64,000 nt of DNA from Agapetus fuscipes. Taxonomy: Eukaryota > Arthropoda > Insecta > Trichoptera > Glossosomatidae. Below, one piece after another: positions 63,092 through 64,000 of the stretch. The stretch covers positions 28,248,832-28,312,831 of the forward strand of contig OX637332.1 of the NCBI GenBank assembly GCA_951799405.1. The letters run 5' to 3'. The notes beneath the pieces were generated by a model. The model made no database searches. It was not told where the DNA came from and saw only the letters and a program-made list of their open reading frames with translations. The position numbers and the translations under genes are program-made. Position 1 is the first letter of the stretch; every line of letters begins with the position of its first letter.

Positions 63092-63289
63092 ATGCGACCG
63101 CGGAGACAGCGAAGACCGCCACTCTGTTATAAACTCGCCTTGAAAATGCCTTCTACTCGTGAAGGAGAAACGCCGGCAGATAAAAAAGCTGCATGTAGAC
63201 CATGGTCTAACCCGAAAAACTACAAGAATAATTCATTATATTATGATACCGACCATGAAAGTGTTGGTGAGAGTTTAAAACTTTATTGA
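63092..63289 (+). CDS. possible coding exon (alternative tail or first exon of next gene)
   Basis: GC-richer open frame. From the ATG at 63146 it reads MPSTREGETPADKKAACRPW, then NNSLYYDTDHESVG. A good donor (GTTG before GTGAGA) lies at 63267. If the exon began at 63106 after GGAG it would also fit the phase of exon G as an alternative cytoplasmic end, but that acceptor lacks a pyrimidine tract. No family is recognised. Confidence 0.3.
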   Translation: MRPRRQRRPPLCYKLALKMPSTREGETPADKKAACRPWSNPKNYKNNSLYYDTDHESVGESLKLY

Positions 63290-63319
63290 TACATGCTCAG
63301 AATGACTGCCACTAGAGAC

Positions 63320-63528
63320 TTATCTAATCTAAGTTGCAAAGATATGTAATATTAGGGGTTCATATTACATGCATTCTCACAAGCAGACAAGTGTAAAATT
63401 GCACTTGCACATGCCGCATGTAAACCTACAACATAAAAACCCAAATCTTAAATGAGCATACGCCCTGTAACTCTTGCCGACCTTCCCTGAAACAGGGGCA
63501 AATTGAACCATTTTCTACAGCATGCTAC
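63320..63528 (-). mobile_element. LINE 3' unit, partly deleted
   Basis: ATCTAATCTAAGTTGC on +; deletion of GGTGACATTGGCAAAG-type sequence near 63500; the first 40 bp are missing. Confidence 0.8.
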
Positions 63529-63829
63529 ATCTAGAGCATTCCAAAAAAAGATTTAGAAGAATGCTGAATACAATTAATTAATGCTGTATTTGTTTGATTT
63601 TCTTCTTCTCCTGAATCTTCTGTGAAGATTTAAATTATCTGCTACATGAAAGAAGAATCTTGTGTTTCTGCCTCAGGTTAATTTGATGGCAAGAGTACAT
63701 AGTATACATAAAGTGCGCCCTCGGGTAGCTTGGTCCATTCTAATTTAAAAAATCTGAATATATACAACTCAACATCACAAATAGTTGCTTTCGAGTTAAT
63801 TCATTTTCCAATGGTCAATATCAATACAA

Positions 63830-63840
63830 AATAAAATAAA
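63830..63840 (+). terminator. overlapping AATAAA polyadenylation signals (weak)
   Basis: Two overlapping AATAAA hexamers. They could end the transcript of the 62746 exon or be chance in AT-rich sequence. Confidence 0.2.
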
Positions 63841-63898
63841 ATTAGCATAAAAATGTGTTATTTTTGCAAATATGTGCAAAGGGGTGAATCCAATTGTG

Positions 63899-63936
63899 TA
63901 TAAAAGCACCTGAGCACTAATAGCACATTTTTTCAC
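63899..63936 (+). promoter_or_regulatory. core promoter: TATA box with downstream initiator-like site
   Basis: TATAAAAG at 63899-63906, then TTTCACC about 32 bp downstream (63931-63937), the spacing expected between TATA and an initiator. A short leader of about 30 bp leads to the ATG at 63965. Confidence 0.45.
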
Positions 63937-63964
63937 CAACACACAGCAACTATTCACACTCATA

Positions 63965-63993
63965 ATGGCTCTGGAGATGGCTTCTTTCAGCTG
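63965..63993 (+). CDS. possible first coding exon of a gene running out of the window
   Basis: ATGGCTCTGGAGATGGC encodes MALEMASFS and is followed by a donor (CTG before GTAACC at 63994). Read through, the frame would stop at once (TAA), so it only makes sense as a spliced exon. A short leader and a very short first exon behind a TATA box are typical of insect cuticle-type and other highly induced genes, but nothing identifies the product. Confidence 0.35.
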
Positions 63994-64000
63994 GTAACCT

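Overview
The window is AT-rich animal nuclear DNA, almost certainly from an insect. It has spliced exons with GT/AG borders, short introns full of tRNA-derived SINEs, a short (TTAGG)4 run of the arthropod telomere motif, and a selectin-like gene matching insect furrowed in domain order. The species cannot be named from this sequence; a repeat-rich, perhaps hemimetabolous, genome is a guess. There are no bacterial-type operons, CRISPR arrays or rRNA genes.

One gene can be read with confidence: a furrowed-like membrane protein on the + strand, in eight coding exons between 54106 and 62911. In order they encode an FTP/F5-8-type (fucolectin-like) domain, a C-type lectin domain, three sushi/CCP domains, a Thr/Ser/Pro-rich stalk, one transmembrane segment and a short tail. 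All splice phases agree, and about 671 residues are visible. The signal-peptide exon is missing from the immediate upstream region; weak candidates lie at 9130 and 34256. The last 40 bases before the window end look like the first exon of another gene behind a TATA box. A GC-richer ORF at 63092-63289 could be an alternative tail exon or the start of a neighbour.

The first 53 kb is mostly transposable elements inserted into one another. Dominant is a non-LTR retrotransposon 3' unit of about 250 bp, present in about 40 copies, with a (TTAGA)n or TTATAGA tail. Several copies are continuous with the C-terminal end of a reverse-transcriptase ORF, which shows that the unit is the LINE 3' UTR. Others start at one recurring point (TTCCTTGACTT), like an independent SINE-like element. 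Three tRNA-derived SINE families (called A, G and L here), other LINE fragments, a pogo/Tigger-type DNA transposon, PIF/Harbinger-like MITEs, three further TIR families and Penelope-like (PLE) fragments fill most of the rest. Several nested insertions are dated relative to each other by target-site duplications.

The most interesting signal is a set of minimal type-I hammerhead-ribozyme-like motifs, strongest at 41072-41119, 21869-21916 and 35206-35249 and weaker at 1782, 37785, 40917 and 53527. Each has CUGANGA, a stem II hairpin, GAAA (or a variant) and a loop-less palindromic helix III, followed at once by a strand complementary to the one before the core. At least one belongs to a PLE with a recognisable GIY-YIG domain. 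Two sit in the arms of a nearly perfect 136-bp inverted repeat at 40860-41176. Stretches without repeats (29.35-31.45 kb and much of 32-35 kb) hold no recognisable gene.
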